A stretch of DNA of 64,000 nucleotides from Thozetella sp. PMI_491 (lineage: Eukaryota; Ascomycota; Sordariomycetes; Chaetosphaeriales; Chaetosphaeriaceae), in contig MU270114.1 in NCBI GenBank assembly GCA_021432635.1, forward strand, positions 124,001 through 188,000. The letters are read 5' to 3'. Made by a program: the position numbers and the translations under genes. The first letter of the stretch is position 1; each line of letters opens with the position of its first letter. Positions 62,094 to 64,000 of this stretch are shown here, one piece after another. Under the pieces are notes generated by a model, which was not told where the DNA came from, made no database searches, and saw nothing but the letters and a program-made list of their open reading frames with translations.

Positions 62094-62681
62094 TAGGCGG
62101 CCCACCCACAGCCTAGGAATTTGATCAGTTTGCGCTATGCGAGCCGGCCCCCGGTGAAGCAAGGAGGCCGCTGTGCGACCAGAGAACGGTAGCCGAGCGC
62201 GCCTGCAGCCGCCGCCACATGGCGGAGCGGGAAGATCTCATGCATGCAGGATGCTGCCGCTGCTGTTGGCACGGGCACGAGCCTATGTACGGCTCACGGC
62301 AAACATCACGTGTAGAAGCGAAACGGCAGGCAGCAGATTATAGAAGAAAGCGATCCTGGTTGCCCAACTATGCTATATATCGCGCCTAGATATGCTATAT
62401 ATCGCGCCTAGATGCCCAGTATGGCTTCCGGATAGGATAGATGCGCCAAGAATCATGGCTCGTCCCCCAAGAGGGTGCAGGTCCAAGAGCCAGATAGCTC
62501 CCACCATTTTAGAGAAGAGAGCCTCTTCTCAGCCGTCAGCCGTTTCCTGTCACAGCCATATACAGATGTCTCCGTAGGTATCATAGAATGAGTGAATATG
62601 AGCCCAAACTCCGCCTGCTTCCCGCCAAGCAACCAAACATTCACGGCCGGTGCAAATGCCCATGTCTCTCCGACCACTTCT
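62094..62681. other. Convergent 3' region (peroxin / GGPP synthase) with 22-bp duplication
   Basis: 588 bp between two stop codons, holding both 3' ends. Contains a perfect 22-bp tandem duplication at 62369-62412. No gene seen. Confidence 0.6.
62369..62412. repeat. 22-bp perfect tandem duplication
   Basis: Two identical units at 62369-62390 and 62391-62412. Each begins TATGCTATATATCGCG and ends CCTAGA. Confidence 0.95.
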
Positions 62682-63995
62682 TCATGACGAGTCCTTGATG
62701 ACCATCTTGTCCAGGATCTTGTGGATATACTGGCTCTTGCCGCGGCCCTCGTCGATCTCATCCGCCAACTTCCGGGCGCGGTCGATGAGCACGGCCAGCA
62801 CCTGGCGGGTATACTCGAAGCTGCCGGTGCTCTCCATGTATTTTACGGCGTAGAGCTTGACCTCCTCGTCCTTGGTCTTTTGCTTGAGAATGTTGAGCAG
62901 CTGCAGGTTGGTAGGGTCGGAGCGGACGCTGTGGATGACGGGGAAGCTGAACTTGCCCTCCGTCAGGTCCTCGCACATGCCCTTGTTGTCCTTGTACTCG
63001 CGGCTCCACAGGTTCTTGTAGTCGTCGCGGATCTGGTAGATGAGCCCGACCAGGTTGACGAGGGGCACGCAGTCGATCAGGCTGCGTGACTCGGCCTGCA
63101 TCAGCTTGATGCCGAGCCGGAAGAGGCCGCCCGTCTTGTTGCCCACCATCTCGAGGTAGTCGTCTTCGGTCGGACACGTCAGGGTGTCTCGCCAGAAAAG
63201 GTCCATGCCTTGGCCGCGGTGCAGGTTGAGCAGCTCGTCGGCGAAGACGGCGATGGTCTTTTGGTTCTTGAGCCGTTGCAGCTCCTGGAGGGCGCAAAAG
63301 TAGATGTAGTTTGCGCTGTTGATGGTCTGGGGCACGCCGAAAATGTGGTGCGCCACGGGGATGCCCCGCCGCAGGGTGCTGCTGTCCTCGACGTCGTCCA
63401 CCAGCAGCGACGCGCAGTGCAGCATGCCCACCACCTTGGTGATGACCTCGAGGCTCTCGGGCGGCACCTCCAGCCAGGCGTCGAACGCCTTGATCAGCTG
63501 GCCGCGGAACTCCTTGCCCGGGTGCGCATCGAGGTAGCTGTAGGGCGCGATCAGGACGCGCTCTTTCTCTTCGGTCCACGTGCGCCTGGCGCCAAAGTTC
63601 AGATCCTCCGTGGCGAAGCGGCTCGGGTCGGGCGGGGGTGGGGGCGGGTGTGCCATAGTGACGGTCATGAACGAGGTCGAAGGAGAGATTCGAGCGGACG
63701 CGATCGAGGCCTTTCGACTCCGGCTCCGCGCGTGTCCGTGCGGCGGGGCCTGCTGTTGTGGCGGCGGTGGTGGTGGTGGTTGATGTGGTTGGGTCTGAGA
63801 AGGCGAGCCGGCGAGCCAGTTGGCTTCGGGCACGGGACGGAGGATGCCGGTTTTCGACGGCGTAACGTTGGGAGACGAGGTGCCGCTGTGCGCGCTGTGC
63901 TGACCGGTGGACGAGGTCCGCGGGGGGATGGCATTCGGGGATTGGAAGAAGGCGGGATGGATAGCGTGAGCGGTGGAGGACGGCGGAGCGGCCAT
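62682..63995 (-). CDS. al-3: Geranylgeranyl diphosphate synthase (al-3 type)
   Basis: Single minus-strand frame of 437 residues, the length of N. crassa AL-3. It condenses FPP with IPP to give GGPP, precursor of carotenoids, prenylated proteins and diterpenes. The first ~130 residues are Pro/Gln/Ser-rich and disordered, with a poly-Pro run, then [21 protein letters not shown] begins the catalytic domain. Both aspartate-rich motifs are present: DDVED (200-204) as FARM and DDYKN (324-328) as SARM, with LRR (208-210) next to the first and KTGGLF (287-292) in the second half. The C-terminus [15 protein letters not shown] is typical. The ATG at 63995 lies only five bases from the window end, so upstream coding exons cannot be excluded, but the start MAAPPSS...HAIHPAFFQ looks complete. 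Confidence 0.94.
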   Translation of the reverse strand: MAAPPSSTAHAIHPAFFQSPNAIPPRTSSTGQHSAHSGTSSPNVTPSKTGILRPVPEANWLAGSPSQTQPHQPPPPPPPQQQAPPHGHARSRSRKASIASARISPSTSFMTVTMAHPPPPPPDPSRFATEDLNFGARRTWTEEKERVLIAPYSYLDAHPGKEFRGQLIKAFDAWLEVPPESLEVITKVVGMLHCASLLVDDVEDSSTLRRGIPVAHHIFGVPQTINSANYIYFCALQELQRLKNQKTIAVFADELLNLHRGQGMDLFWRDTLTCPTEDDYLEMVGNKTGGLFRLGIKLMQAESRSLIDCVPLVNLVGLIYQIRDDYKNLWSREYKDNKGMCEDLTEGKFSFPVIHSVRSDPTNLQLLNILKQKTKDEEVKLYAVKYMESTGSFEYTRQVLAVLIDRARKLADEIDEGRGKSQYIHKILDKMVIKDSS

Positions 63996-64000
63996 GGCAG

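Noticed and set aside
62758-63579. 273-codon second minus-strand frame inside the GGPP synthase gene
   Set aside because: Shadow of the GGPP synthase coding sequence in another frame (Arg/Ala/Gln-rich), without any motif of its own.

Overview
The window looks like a piece of a filamentous ascomycete chromosome (Pezizomycotina, most likely Sordariomycetes; this assignment is inferred from gene content and not tested). Protein-coding genes carry short introns of about 50-110 nt with GTAAGT/GTATGT-type donors, CTGAC/CTAAC-type branch sites and CAG/TAG acceptors. The genes themselves are eukaryotic housekeeping and fungal cell-biology genes. I find no bacterial operon, CRISPR, IS element or tRNA.

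Layout. 0.86-1.96 kb: NmrA/isoflavone-reductase-like protein (-). 2.0-6.4 kb: no recognisable gene. 6.4-7.1 kb: CsbD-like stress protein (-). 8.0-9.8 kb: mitochondrial cysteine desulfurase NFS1 (-), divergent from the amphiphysin RVS167/Hob1 (+, 10.8-12.2 kb). 14.0-16.25 kb: F-box protein (-). 19.7-21.4 kb: MOSC / flavin reductase / [2Fe-2S] fusion (+), convergent with an MFS transporter (-, 21.8-23.5 kb). The transporter is divergent from RRP7 (+, 24.4-25.4 kb), which is convergent with a TINA/Msd1/SSX2IP-like coiled-coil protein (-, 26.3-28.9 kb). 30.2-34.3 kb: intronless 5-oxoprolinase (+), convergent with a seven-exon Dia2/Pof3-like TPR/F-box/LRR protein (-, 34.7-37.7 kb). 37.7-52.9 kb: about 15 kb with one small conserved cysteine-containing ORF (43.4-43.7 kb, -), simple repeats and an 85-base N gap set in poly-C. 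52.9-57.4 kb: Pom1-type DYRK kinase (-), divergent from a Pex24p/dysferlin-domain peroxin (+, 60.5-62.1 kb). 62.7-64.0 kb: geranylgeranyl diphosphate synthase (-).

Most genes alternate strand, giving a series of divergent promoters and convergent 3' ends, and none clearly form one pathway. Candidate functional links are only thematic: Fe-S supply (NFS1) and an Fe-S/molybdenum fusion enzyme, polarity and endocytosis (Pom1, RVS167), and spindle/cell cycle (TINA-like, Dia2-like). No clearly new multi-gene system is evident. The best candidates for a second look are the MOSC-reductase-ferredoxin fusion, the orphan 83-aa cysteine-containing protein, and the long gene-poor region around it.

Exon boundaries below were worked out by hand from splice signals and reading-frame continuity. 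Family names come from recognising motifs, not from a database search.
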